Assembly (NCBI RefSeq): GCF_029867415.1
Contig: NC_081184.1
Span: 77,102,364-77,166,363 of the forward strand
Length of the DNA stretch: 64,000 nucleotides
DNA from: Vicia villosa
Taxonomy: Eukaryota; Streptophyta; Magnoliopsida; Fabales; Fabaceae
Direction of reading: 5' to 3'
Shown: piece after piece, positions 45,070-57,256 of the stretch
How positions within the stretch are numbered: the stretch's first letter is position 1
Layout: the number at the start of each line of letters is the position of its first letter
The notes under the pieces: model-generated
Database searches by the model: none
Seen by the model: only the letters and a program-made list of their open reading frames with translations
What the model was told of the DNA's origin: nothing
Translations under genes and position numbers: made by a program

Positions 45070-46198
45070 AATGCCACACGGGCCACCTGTTAACAGCATT
45101 CCGCTTTACCGTCAAAACACACCTGATTAGTAAATATTATTTCACAAAATATATTTATGAAAACTCATACAACCACCAACACACTCTTTTTTATCATAAA
45201 GCATACTCAAGGATTTCCATAACACTTCAAACGGCGCGTAGAAACGACCTACGGTTCAAAAGATACAACAAAACGAAGTTTGGAAAAACTACATCTTACA
45301 CTGTCCGCTTGAGCTCCGCTTAGCGGACCCAGACAGAAAATTATTAGTCAAAAATGCAGAAGCTCCGCTTAGCGGATCCTCACCGAAATTTTTCTGCAAA
45401 AGAACCTCCGCTTGGCGGACCCAGGGCCGCTTAGCGGACCTGCGTAAACCTAGAAAAACCAGTTCTGCAACAGACCAGCTAAACCCAACCCAATCATCTC
45501 AAAACCTCAAATAAGCTTCCCCACACATCCTACACAATCCATACATGCCATATATTCATTCTAACAATCAATGATCCGTGGTTTATTTACTAAATATCAA
45601 TAACCTAATACTTACTTCATGAGCAAGAAAACATGGAGAAATGAGAAACAAACATGATCAATGAAGATATCTATCATCATACTACACATACACACCACAA
45701 AATCATGTTTATAACTTCAAAACTCACAATCCACCATTATTGGTCAAGCATAGAAATGAACAAGAACAAGAACAAAAACAAAACAAAACTATAAGAATCA
45801 TACATCCAAGATAAATTAGATTCACCCCCTTACCTTGGTCAGATTCTAGCTTGGGTTTGAATTTTCTACAACTCTCTTCTTCTCTTTGTTTTTCTCTTCT
45901 TTCTCTTCTCTTCACAAGTTTTCTCTCTTTTTCTTTCTTTTCTTCTTTTTTTGGTTTTTCTTTCTCTCTATTATCTCTTATCTCTTTTCTTTCTACCCCC
46001 TACTTCCTATTCACTCATAAAATGTCTAACTAAAATATCTATTTTACGGTCTAAACTTAATTGCTCCGAAAAACCCCAAAACGCAAAGTAACACGTCATA
46101 TATATTTCTACTACCAAAAATGAAAAAAAATCATCGATTAAATAATAATCTACTATACCGAACTATTACCGACTGACACGACTCAAAAACGGTAAAAT

Positions 46199-49100
46199 TT
46201 AGGAAAATACAACGAACATCACAATTAAACAGAAAAACACATTTACGGGCGTTACAACCCTCCCCTGCTTAAAAGATTTTCGTCCTCGAAAATAAAAATT
46301 ACCCGCTACAAACAACTCAGGGTAGGAGTCTCGCATCTTACTCTCCAACTCCCAGGTCAAACTCTCACCTGCCGCACTTGACCACACGACCTTCACCAAG
46401 GCGATCTCTTTGCCTCTTAGAATCTTAATCTCGCGATCCTCAATACGCACCAGCATCGTCTTAACCGTCAGGTTCTCACGCACTTGCACATCGTCCATCT
46501 CAATCACATGGGATGGATCCGCAATGTATCTCCTCAACTGAGACACATGGAAAACATCGTGCAAATTAGCAAGACTTGGCGGTAACGCCACCCGATACGC
46601 AACTTTGCCCACTCGCTCTGATATCAGATAAGGACCAATAAAACACAGAGTAAGCTTCCTCGATTTCAAAGCTCGTCCAACACCCGTCATAGGCGTAACT
46701 CTTAAGAACACATGATCACCAGCTTGGAATTCCAAATCTTTCCTTCGCTTGTCATGATAACTCTTTTTCCTACTTTGTGAACTTCTCATCTTCTCACGAA
46801 TAAATTTCACCTTCTCCGTAGTCTCTCTTACCATCTCAGGTCTGAGTACTACACTCTCGCCCGATTCAAACCAACATAACGGAGTTCTACACTTACGACC
46901 ATTTAGCGCTTCAAAAGGTGCCATTCCGATACAAGAATGAAAACTGTTGTTGTAAGTGAATTCTATCAACGGAAGATAAGTATCCCACGAACCTCCCTTC
47001 TCAAGAACACACGCCCTCAACAAGTCTTCTAACGATTGAATAGTCCTTTTGGTCTGACTGTCTGTTTGAGGATGATAAGCCGCACTCAACCTCAACTTAG
47101 AACCTAGAGCCTCTTGTAAACCTTTCCAAAAATCTGATGTGAACCTCGGATCTCTATCCGACACAATACTCAATGGTATACCATGTAGTTTAATCACCTT
47201 AATATAAATCTCGGCTAACTTCACAACTGGAAAAGTGATGTTAATAGGAATAAAGTGAGCAGACTTTGTCAACCTATCAACAATCACCCAAACGGCATCA
47301 AAACCTCTCATAGTATTCGGTAAACTCGTCACAAAGTCCATAGAAATACTATCTCATTTCCACTCTAGAATATCCAACGCTTGCAACAACCCTGCAGGAC
47401 GCTGATGTTCCACCTTCGACTTCTGACATACCAAACACGCATACACAAACTGAGCCACATCTCTTTTCAAACCAGACCACCAAAAGATCTTCTTCAAATC
47501 CTGATACATCTTATTGGCTCCCGGATGAATACTCAAACTGCTCCTGTGACCTTCCTCTAAAATCATCTTCCTCAACTCGGAATCATCAGGTACACAAATC
47601 CGACCACGGAATCTCAAAACACCCTGACCATCCACTCTGAAGTCGCCATCATCACTTTGATTTGCCACCATAAACAAATCAACAAGTTTCACATCCATCC
47701 TCTGTCTCTCGCTAACGGTCGACAGAAAATCATTCGTCACTTTCAACATACCCAACTTCACACTATTCGGTGTCAATTCACATACCAAACTAAGATCACG
47801 AAACTGCTCCAAAAGTTTCCACTCCTCCGCCATCATCGCGGACATATGCAAAGATTTCCGACTCAAAGCATCGGCAACCACATTAGCTTTACCAGGATGG
47901 TAATCCAAGCTAAAGTCATAGTCCTTCAGGAATTCCAACCACCTACGTTGTCTCATGTTCAATTCTTTCTGATCAAATAAATATTTCAAACTCTTATGAT
48001 CACTAAAGACCTCGAACCTTGCACCGTAGAGATAATGCCTCCAAATCTTTAATACAAAAACAACCGCAGCTAACTCCAAAATCATGAGTGGGATAATTCT
48101 TCTCATGAATCCTTAATTGCCTCGAAGCGTAAGCTACCACCTTACCTTCCTGCATCAAAACACCACCTAACCCCATATGCGATGCATCACAATACACCAC
48201 AAACGGTTCATTATGATCAGGTAAAATCAAAACCGGAGCTGAAGTCAACCTTCTCTTTAACTCTTTAAAATTCCTCTCATAAACTATGTCCCAAATAAAT
48301 GCCTTACCCTTGCAAGTAAGCTGAGTTAACGGAAGTGCTAACTTCGAAAAGCCTTCTATAAATCTTCGGTAATAACCCGCCAAACCTAAGAAGCTTCTGA
48401 TCTCAATAACCAATCTCGGAACCTCCCATTGTAGCACTGCATCTACCTTGGATGGATCCACTGCAATCCCGTTACCTGAAATCACATGACCAAGAAAACT
48501 AACCTCTGATAACCAGAACTTGCACTTGGATAACTTAGCATACAACTGCTTCTCCTTCAAAACCTGTAGCGCAACATGCAAATGCTCCTCATGCTCCTCC
48601 GGAGACTTAGAATAAATCAAGATGTCATCTATGAAGACCACAACAAACTTATCCAACTCATCATGGAATATGCGATTCATATACTCCATAAACACACCAG
48701 GTGCATTAGAAACCCCGAACGGCATCACCAAAAACTCATAATGCCCGTACCGAGTCCTAAACGCAGTCTTCTGAATATCCTCCTCCTTCACCCAAATCTG
48801 ATGGTAACCAGATCTTAGATCAATCTTGCTAAACACACTGGCTCCCACCAACTGATCCATCAAGTCATCAATCCTAGGAAGCGGATACTTATTCTTAATT
48901 GTCACCTTGTTCAACTGGAAATAATCAATGCACAACCTCATGCTTCCATCCTTTTTCTTTACCAACAAAACTAGAGCTCCCCATGGTGAAACACTAGGCC
49001 TCACAAAATGTTTTGCTAGCAACTCTTCCAATTGTTTCTTCAATTCCACTAACTCTGATGCCGACATCCTATATGGCGACATAGACACAGGCCTCGTACC

Positions 49101-49775
49101 AGGAACTAGATCTATGGACAACTCCACCTCTCTCTTCGGCGGCACATCAAAAAAGTCTTCAAGAAACACTTCAGGAAACTCCTGCACTACTGGAAAATCC
49201 CCAACTGCAGCTCGACCCTCCATAGTCAACGATGCAAACAAACCAAACAACTGCGCCCCATCTGCTAACAGTCGATTCAACTTCTTGGTAGATAAGACAC
49301 CAAATTCCGCATCCTTCTCAAGAAATGGAAATCTCACCAACTTATGATAACAATCGATATGGACACGATTATTCATCAACCAATCCTTTCCCAGAACCAC
49401 GTCTAACTCGTTCATCGGCAAACAAATCAAATCAACAGTAAAGTCCTTACTGAAGATTGATACCGGACAATTCTCACAAACTAAAGAAGTAATCACTGAC
49501 CCCATTGCTGGTAAATCGATAACCATCTCACCACCCAAATTAGACAAAACAAGACCTAATCTTTTAACACAATCAGCGGCTATAAAACAATGCGAAGCAC
49601 CCGTATCAATGATAGCAATTAAAGAAATGCCATTAATAAAACAAGTACCTCTAATCAGTCGATCACCCTTATCCGTCTGAGTTCCAGCCAACGTAAACAC
49701 CTTCCCACCAGCTTGAACCTTCTTCTTCGGACATTGACCGCTCATGTGTCCCTCTTCACCATAATTAAAACACAT
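46199..49775 (-). pseudogene. pol of gypsy D: protease, RT, RNase H, integrase, chromodomain; disabled
   Basis: Frame 1 (49775-48003) has a zinc knuckle with one Cys replaced by Tyr (CFNYGEEGH), protease IDTGAS at about residue 57, and RT with VVFIDD at about residue 380. A one-base insertion near 48085 shifts the frame to 48106-47354, which encodes RNase H (SDHKSLKYLF) and the integrase HHCC finger. A TGA at 47351 separates this from the integrase core and C-terminus (47341 on: VDRLTKSAHF, SDRDPRF). The C-terminus carries a chromodomain-like segment (EIALVKVVW...WELESKMRDSYPELF), which marks the chromoviruses and is thought to direct integration to chromatin. The frame runs on across the polypurine tract and 58 nt into the 3' LTR. 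Confidence 0.88.
46257..46270 (-). other. Polypurine tract of gypsy D
   Basis: AAGCAGGGGAGGGT on the minus strand, directly before the LTR TGTAACGCCC. Confidence 0.8.
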
Positions 49776-50628
49776 AACTACCTTGGACGCACAATCGGAT
49801 GATATATGTCCTGCCCTTCCATACTTGTAACATTTCCTCGCGTCACCATTGCAGACATCACTTTTGTGGCCAGGTTTACCACACTAAAAACATACAATCT
49901 TGGCAGGAGCATCTCCCCCACTAAACCTTGGTCCATAATTCATCTTTTGCTTACCCTTTCCTCCGTCATACGGCTTCCCACAATTCTGCGGACCCTTGTT
50001 CCTCTTTTCATTAATTACCTTATGATGAGCATTGTTATCCTCATCATAAATCCTATAGCTGTCCACCAAATCTGGAAATACCCGAATCTACTGCCTTCTT
50101 GATATCATAACGCAACCCAATCTGGAACTTAATGCACTTAGAAAATTTTGCTCCCTCACTAACAAAGTGCGGGTAGAATTTCACAAGTTCATTAAACTTT
50201 GCCGCATATTCAGACACAGACATGTTGCCTTAAACCAACGCCAGAAACTCAGTCTCTTTCTTTCCACGAACATCCTCCGGATAATACTTCCTCAAAAACT
50301 CCCTTTTGAACACCGTCCAGGAAATCTCTTCACCTGTTGCTTCTAACCTTGCCAAAGCCTCCAGCCACCAATCATCAGCTTCCACAACTAACTGATGAGT
50401 GCCATACCTGACTTTCTGCTCTTGCATGCAATCCATCACACGAAAGATCCTTTCCATCTCCTTCATCTAAGTCAAGGCTCCCTCGGGGTCATGTGTTCCT
50501 TTAAACATAGGAGGATTCTCCCTCTAGAAAGTCGCTAAACTCCGAGACCTTGCATTCTCATCTGTATGCATAGCTTCAGCCATAGCTTGCAATGCAGCAA
50601 CAATAGCGGCGTCATTACGTCCAGCCAT
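49776..50628 (-). pseudogene. gag of gypsy D, disabled
   Basis: The start is the ATG at 50628 (MAGRNDAAIVAALQAM), about 100 nt after the primer site. Retrotransposon gag motifs are clear: ENPPMFKGTHDPE, RYGTHQLVVEADDWW and TVFKREFLRKYYPEDVRGKKE. In-frame stops lie near 50524, 50467 and 50230, with more toward 50060. It continues to zinc-finger-like sequence joined to pol. It is closely related to the gag of element E. Confidence 0.82.
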
Positions 50629-50728
50629 CACTGAACTTCACAATAACACTAAGAGAAGTAAGCCCAAAGAATAACACAAGAAAGGTTAGACCAAATGACG
50701 CGACACTTGGTCGGACAAGACCAACCAG

Positions 50729-50740
50729 GCTCTGATACCA
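50729..50740 (-). other. Primer-binding site of gypsy D (tRNA-iMet)
   Basis: TGGTATCAGAGC on the minus strand, four bases inside the 5' LTR. Confidence 0.92.
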
Positions 50741-50744
50741 CTAA

Positions 50745-52963
50745 TGTAAAACTCCAATTCTACCCAAGCTGTTAGGTACAAATATCAGAGTATAAAAGTT
50801 AAATTCATATAAGCAATTAGGGTATTACACTTAAGGAACCACAATCAATAAAATATACCATACTCGCAAAAGATGCGTAACACAAATAACTAAAGAGGAA
50901 AGATTCTCATAAACACTTGACAGTAATCATATATATATATATATATATATATATCGGTAAACAGGATATCCGCAGTATTCCTCCAAAATACAACGTATGA
51001 TAAGGTATCCGAAATACATAATATGAGTACATCCAAAAGATCAAATATAAATCAAAAGGATCCTATAAGCATCATCTACAAAATAAGTGTTCAATCCCCC
51101 CTAGGTGTTACGTATCACGAGCGGACGACACCAAAACGGACGACTACTAAAAGAGCACCTACACTTGCGGATCACCAGCACATTACCCACGAGTAGGTAA
51201 CATTAAAGCAGAAGGGTGAGAATATAATTTATAATGAAAAAGCATGATAAATATAGTAATGCCAACAAGTATCATCAAGAATCATACAACAAAGTAATCC
51301 ACTAAATCAACCACAATCAATGTATGAACAATGCGATAAATGAGTGAGAACATAATGGTAAAGACAGATGGTGATGAATGAGAGTCGACTATGTATATGC
51401 ATGTGGTACCCAAATCCAGAGTAAACTCCTCCTTGTAATTATGACAAATACGCCTTGCCGAGCATTATTCTGGGACTTCATTCCACTCAGGAAAGTACAT
51501 CGTTGTCGAGCAGTAAGCTACGACAAACCGTCATCGAGCATTTAGCCCCCACTAATGATCTCTTGCCACTCAGGCTAATGTACCGTTACCGAGCATTAAG
51601 CTCCCACTGGTAACCAATGCCACACGGGCCACCTGTTAACAGCATTCCGCCATTAACGTATTGAAATGTTATGCTGTGCACACAAATGACTCGATTACAT
51701 AACGATAACAATAATAATATAACTCGGTCACATATCCACATCACACCGGTTATATTAATCCACACGGATACATCATAAACACCACTCAGGCTTTCATAAT
51801 CACATAACACACATTTACCGTCAAAACACACCTGATTAGTAAATATTATTTCACAAAATATATTTATGAAAACTCATACAACTACCAACACACTCTTTTT
51901 TATCATAAAGCATACTCAAGGATTTCCATAACACTTCAAACGGCGCGTAGAAACGACCTACGGTTCAAAAGATACAACAAAACGAAGTTTGGAAAAACTA
52001 CATCTTACACTGTCTGCTTGAGCTCCGCTTAGCGGACCCAGACAGAAAATTATTAGTCAAAAATGCAGAAGCTCCGCTTAGCGGACCCTCGCAGAAATTT
52101 TTCTGCAAAAGAACCTCCGCTTAGCGGACCCAGGGCCGCTTAGCGGACCTGCGTAAACTTAGAAAAATCAGTTCTGCAACAGACCAGCTAAACCCAACCC
52201 AATCATCTCAAAACCTTAAATAAGCTTCCCCACACATCCTACACAATCCATATATGCCATATATTCATTCTAACAATCAATGATCCATGGTTTATTCATT
52301 ATATGTCAATAACCTAATAATTACTCCATGAGCAAGAAAACATGGAGAAATGAGAAACAAACATGATCAATGAAGATATCTATTATCATACTACACATAC
52401 ACACCACAAAATCATGTTTATAACTTCAAAACTCACAATCCACCATTGTTGGTCAAGCATAGAAATGAACAAGAACAAGAACAAAAACAAAAACAAAACA
52501 AAACTATAAGAATCATACATCCAAGATAGATTCACCCCTTACCTTGGTTAGATTCTAGCTTGGGTTTGGATTTTCTACAACTCTCTTCTTCTCTTTGTTT
52601 TTCTCTTCTTTCTCTTCTCTTCACAAGTTTTCTCTCTTTTTCTTTCTTTTCTTCTTTTTTTGGTTTTTCTTTCTCTCTATTCTCTCTTATCTCTTTTCTT
52701 TCTACCCCCTACTTCCTATTCACTCATAAAATATCTAACTAAAATATCTATTTTACGGTCTAAACTTAATTGCTCCGAAAAACTCCAAAATGCAAAGTAA
52801 CACGTCATATATATTTCTACTACCGAAAATGTAAAAATCATCGATTAAATAATAATCTACTATACCGAACTATTACCGACTGACACGACTCAAAAACGGT
52901 AAAATTTAGGAAAATACAACGAACATCACAATTAAACAGAAAAACACATTTACGGGCGTTACA
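50745..52963 (-). repeat. 5' LTR of gypsy D (2219 bp)
   Basis: Outer end GGGCGTTACA; inner end TGTAAAACTCC, where the other LTR has TGTAACACTCC. An (AT)n tract at about 50929-50956 is longer than its counterpart at 34108-34119. Scattered substitutions separate the pair. Confidence 0.92.
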
Positions 52964-53531
52964 GTTGGTCATATGCATTATTGTCATAACATGAATGAAA
53001 TGATTTCAGTGTTATGTTTGGTGTGTATTTGTCGTGGTTGATGAATGATGATTGAAATCTGAATATATGACAAATTGGGTGAATGATATATTATGATGTT
53101 TTGTTGCTTATGAATGCATAACATTGATTAATTGTGAATGAGACTCGCACTTACTTGTTGACATTTTTCAAATTGAGGAGTAGCGACATTAGTGCTCGGT
53201 GAGGATGACTCGTAGAGTTTATCCGTTATTTTGGGTCGTGTCGGTCATGCTCTGATCTTGTAACACCGGGGAACGATAGTTTTAAGAGTTTTATGAGATT
53301 ACTCTATTTTATTTGGCGTTGGATTATATTTCTATTGGTTGTATTGGCGATGTTTTCTTATTCCGCTGTGATAAACATAATAAAGTTATTTTGGTGAACG
53401 TTCCTATTAAGGCATGACATTCAGACTATAGTTGGTTTAATTGTTTTAAATAATTGTGGCACCCTTGTTTAAATGTTTTTACTCTGATTATTTTATTAAT
53501 TGCCGCGGGATTTAGATGGGTGTTAGAATAG

Positions 53532-53543
53532 TGGTATCAGAGC
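53532..53543 (+). other. Primer-binding site of gypsy E (tRNA-iMet)
   Basis: TGGTATCAGAGC, four bases after the LTR end. Confidence 0.88.
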
Positions 53544-53643
53544 ATAGTTGGTCGTTGTGACCAGAGTCTGTCCTTATTCCCTTTTATGTGACTAGTGCGA
53601 ATTATCACTTTCGATACTTTTGCGCTAACGAAATTGTTTTGTA

Positions 53644-56600
53644 ATGAGCAGAACCATTGCTGGAAGAGGTGGAAGAAACGACGATGTTATTGCTGATGCT
53701 CTAGGCATGATTGCTGGGGGGAAATGCCGAAGGAGCTGGGATCGATGCTGACAGGAAATTGGGGAATTTTCAGAGGAACAATCCTCCGTTGTTCAAGGGC
53801 ACGCACGATCCTGAATGTGCTCAGAAGTGGCTGAAGGAGATCGAGCGGATTTTCAGAGTCATTGATTGTGCTGAGAACCTGAAAGTGAGGTATGGTACTC
53901 ATATGCTGTCGAAAGAAGCTGATGACTGGTGGGTCACTACGAGAGCTGAACTGGATGCTGACGGGGTAGCTATCTCTTGGGCTATATTCAAGAGAGAGTT
54001 TCTGAGGAAGTACTTTCCTGAAGATGTTCGAGGAAGGAAGGAGATAGAGTTCTTAGAGCTGAAACAAGGTAATATGACGGTGCCGGAGTATGCTTCCAAG
54101 TTTGTCGAGCTAGCGAAGTTCTATGTTCACTTCAACAATGATGAAGCCGGTGAGTTCTCGAAGTGCATTAAATTTGAGAATGGTCTTCAGGACGAGATTA
54201 AGCAAGGTATCAGGTATTAGAGGATTCACCGATTTGTCGATTTGGTGGATTGTAGCAAAATCTTCGAAGAGGATAACCTTAAACTGAAGTCATCTCACTC
54301 TCGCGAGTTAGTTGACAAAAAGGGTAAGAAGCTGTAACTCGGTGAACTGACTTTAAATGTCGCGGTTAAGCATGAGTCGCCACCGACTTTTATTTTGTCC
54401 AATGCTAGGAAAGGTAAAAAGTACAGAAAAAGACCCTTTTTAAAAGAAAACGGGCTCGGGGGGTAGGTTATGAAAAGGGAAGGTGTAAGCACCCTTTTCA
54501 TCCGTAGTTATCTACGGGCTCTTAATTTGCTTAGCTCATGTTTGTTTGTTTGTTTGTTTGAAAAGAGGCATAAGGACTTTAGCGTAAATGCGTAGCCTTA
54601 GTTTTTTGAAAGAGTATTGAAAAGATGTTTTTTAATTGAGCTAGGCATATTAAGAGCACTACCCTAATAGTTGGTCTTTTTCTATACTTTTTAAAGTTCC
54701 TAGGACTATCCATACTATATAGAAGTAGGTAGTCCTTGTTTATATTGGACGTGCGGGTCATCGAAGGGTCATCGAGGTCGTTGAAGGCAACAGGTAGAGG
54801 TGCCTTTAGCAATATTCAGAGGGACAATCATCGTTTCATAGGCAACCATTCGAGGGACTAGATCATATAATCGTAGGCAACATCTTGGGTCATCGAGGGA
54901 CTTATGATCTTTGCGATGATTTTTAATCGAGGGACTTTTGCTAATGGGTATTGGCGGTTTAGGTGTGGAATTGCCCATGTACCACGTCAAACCTGTCCAA
55001 TTTGGTCTCAGAAACACATTAATATAGTTATTTATAGTTAAAATGCAGTAGTACATGCAATTCGAAAAATCAAGAGCATGAGCAAAATTATGGTTATGCT
55101 ATGGGCATTCTCATGCATTGAACCTTATGATTGTTGCCTTACCCTTACCCTTTGATGTCTCAGAGATTGAATGGAGTGTGTATTTGGCTTTGGATGGGGC
55201 TGCAACTTTGAAAACGAAAAACTTCAAGCTTCTTGTAGTTTTTGCAAGTTTAGAATACTTTTGGAGGCTAGGTTTTTCGTCCTCATGCAGGCTGAATCTT
55301 TAGGTATATATATGAGATGGATTTGGGTTTGAAAATATTGGAGAGAGATCAAGAGATTTGAATGGAAAATAATTGTTTTTAATTGTGCATAAAAACCTTC
55401 TTTTTTTAGTTTCAATCTATTTCCATGCCTTTCCACGATTTGTTTAGTGAATATGGTCTTGATTCAATGAATGGGAATATTCCATGGTATCTACATGATT
55501 TTATTTGATATTTTTTTGAATTTTAAATGAATAAATTCAATAAATAAAATAATAAAATCATGAATAAATATATATGGAATTTCCTTATGGGTCCCAACAT
55601 GATTTTTAGTTTGATTAAAAAAAAGAAAAAAATAAACACATAATTTTTCATCATTTAATTATGATTTTATTTGATTTTATTTGAATTTAAATGAATAAAT
55701 TCAAACTAAAAGAAATAAAAATCATAAAATAAAGATAAATATATTTATAGGCCTATTGTAAGCTTGGAATCACGTGGATGACATAAAATCATGGGCCCAT
55801 TACTTGAAAGTTTGATTTTTGCCATTTAGGTTTTCACACTTTTCTTGAAAATCGACCAATTTGTACCAAGCATATCTCCCTCATTTTTTATCATATGAAG
55901 GTGTTATTATACTTTTTAGAAAGCTCAAAGAGTCCTCTAAAAGATACTTTTGGTTTTACCTTCATTGAGTTTACCATGTTCATTTACCATCCTTTGAGAA
56001 AAAGTGTCTTTTTGTTGACTTTCAAAAGGACCCATAATGTATTAGCTTGTATCTTTCAACTAGTGCATTTCCTGACTTTGGACCCAACATCAAAGTTGTA
56101 GATAATGAAATTTCCTTGAGAATAGGCTTTTATTGGGCAATTTCTGATGAACCATGCGAGAGTTATGATCAGTCAAAGTTTAGTTGACTTTCACCTTAAA
56201 ACCCTAGTTTAGTAACTTCCTCTTTTGATTCATGATCAAATTTTGATCAAATGATGAATATAACATAAAAATGTTGATGTTGCCCAAAAATCAGGAGTTT
56301 TGACTGTGTTTTGACCATAGTTGACTTTTAGGTCAAACTAGTCGATTGTTGATCATTTGAGCGATTTAATGAGCAATCCTGTGAATCAAGGCTTGAAATT
56401 TGGAATGAGGGTCCTTTGAGGCATATGAGAGGCCATGGAGCCCATTTGAGATCTTAGAATTTGATTTAACCTTGAGAGAATCCAAACCCTAGTTTTGGTC
56501 TTTATTGCTTAGGAGGAGAATGATCATGCTTTCAGTCAGAGATTACATGAGCCTGTGGAAACTATCTGAGCCCAACTATCTTGAAATATAATGGGAAAAT

Positions 56601-56959
56601 TTTGGGGTATGACAAAAGCATATGGATAGAGGTAAGCCATATGGTAGAGGAAATCCAAAGGCTGATGATTGGAAGAAGCCTAGTGGGGGAGACTCTAGTG
56701 CTCTCGTTAGGTGTTATAACTGTGGTGAGACTGGACACTAGAGGAATGAGTGCAAGAGTGGTGAAAAGAAATTCTTAAAGTGTGGTAAGGCGGGTCACAT
56801 TGCTTCTGATTGTAGGATGAAGACCGTGACTTGCTACAACTGCGGTGAAGAGGGTCACGTCAGTCCATAGTGCACTAAACTGAAGAAGGATCAATCTGGT
56901 GGAAAGGTGTTTGCGTTGTCTGGGTCTGAGACTACTCCTGATGATCGATTGATTAAAGG
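53644..56959 (+). pseudogene. gag of gypsy E, split by a solo LTR
   Basis: The start is the ATG at 53644 (MSRTIAGRGGRNDD). The frame shifts in the G run near 53715-53720 and continues as 53711-54220 (FQRNNPPLFKGTHDPE, KREFLRKYFPEDVRGRKE). A TAG lies at 54218, and the same frame goes on to 54332. The solo LTR (54333-56614) interrupts it. Beyond, 56615-56959 encodes three CCHC-type knuckles (CYNCGETGH with a following stop, a second lacking its first Cys, CYNCGEEGHVS with a stop). It ends at GSETTPDDRLIKG, where the SIRE-type fragment starts. Protease and pol are lost. Confidence 0.85.
54333..56614 (-). mobile_element. Ogre-like solo LTR, minus strand (2282 bp)
   Basis: On the minus strand it starts TGTCATACCCCAAAATTTTC (56614) and ends TTACA (54333). 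Flanks are GAAGC and AAAGC, a 5-bp duplication with one change. No internal sequence remains, and the E gag frame resumes on the far side, so recombination between two LTRs is the simplest origin. A TATATATA run lies at 55305-55312. Confidence 0.88.
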
Positions 56960-57256
56960 TGTTAGAACAAGAATTGTTCTGATCAATATTCTGTGTTTTG
57001 ATGATAACATTATGTATGAATTTTGTATAAGATAATGTGGTACTCTAATCCTTTGCATTTTCCATTTTAGGAAATATATAAAAAGTATACACAATCAGCG
57101 CTCAGAAGCAACTGACTTAGAAAGTTCTGGATGGCTTCATCAGAACATGCTCTGGCAAGACATCAGAAGATGGTCATGCAGAATCAGAACATGAACTGTT
57201 AAGCATCAGAAGAATGGAAGTCAGAAGAACAAGCTCTAAAGTTCTGATGGTATCAC
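56960..57256 (+). mobile_element. SIRE-type LTR fragment, 5' 297 bp
   Basis: Starts TGTTAGAACAAGAATTGTTC and is collinear with the S LTR read on the minus strand (TTTTGATGATAACA, GCGCTCAGAAG, CAAGACATCAGAAGATGGTC), but clearly diverged. It is cut at 57256 by the Ogre LTR. Confidence 0.82.

Larger units (their letters stand above)
33922..46256 (-). repeat. 3' LTR of gypsy D, with internal duplication and element S inside
   Basis: Its pieces are 33922-35363 and 45070-46256. The second piece restarts at sequence already present at 34780-35355, so a segment is duplicated; it also lacks the part equal to about 34813-34978. Outer ends are TGTAACACTCC and GGGCGTTACA. Confidence 0.88.
33922..52963 (-). 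mobile_element. Gypsy element D (chromovirus, Tekay/Del-like), minus strand, TSD GTTGG
   Basis: Flanked by GTTGG at 33917-33921 and 52964-52968. LTRs at 33922-46256 (interrupted by S) and 50745-52963. Primer site, gag, pol with a C-terminal chromodomain and a polypurine tract are in order. Coding is disabled by several stops and a frameshift. It lies in the 5' LTR of element E. Confidence 0.92.
32628..53527 (+). repeat. 5' LTR of gypsy E, interrupted by element D
   Basis: It starts TGCAACACCCCATAATTT and ends near GATGGGTGTTAGA. About 1.85 kb remain once element D and one copy of its GTTGG duplication are removed. CGCTAAGCGG-type words lie at 33231-33241, 33250-33260, 33293-33303 and 33346-33356. 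Confidence 0.75.
32628..56959 (+). mobile_element. Gypsy element E (chromovirus-type), plus strand, oldest layer of the nest
   Basis: Visible parts are a 5' LTR (32628-33921 plus 52969-53527), a tRNA-iMet primer site, and a gag split by a solo LTR. Sequence is lost from 56960 on, within the gag/protease region, where a SIRE-type LTR fragment begins. No pol and no 3' LTR lie in the window. Its gag is closely related to that of element D. Confidence 0.8.

Noticed and set aside
45724..46033. ORFs at 45724-46033 and 52560-52742 with Ser/Phe-rich runs
   Set aside because: Pyrimidine-rich tracts present in both D LTRs; not genes.
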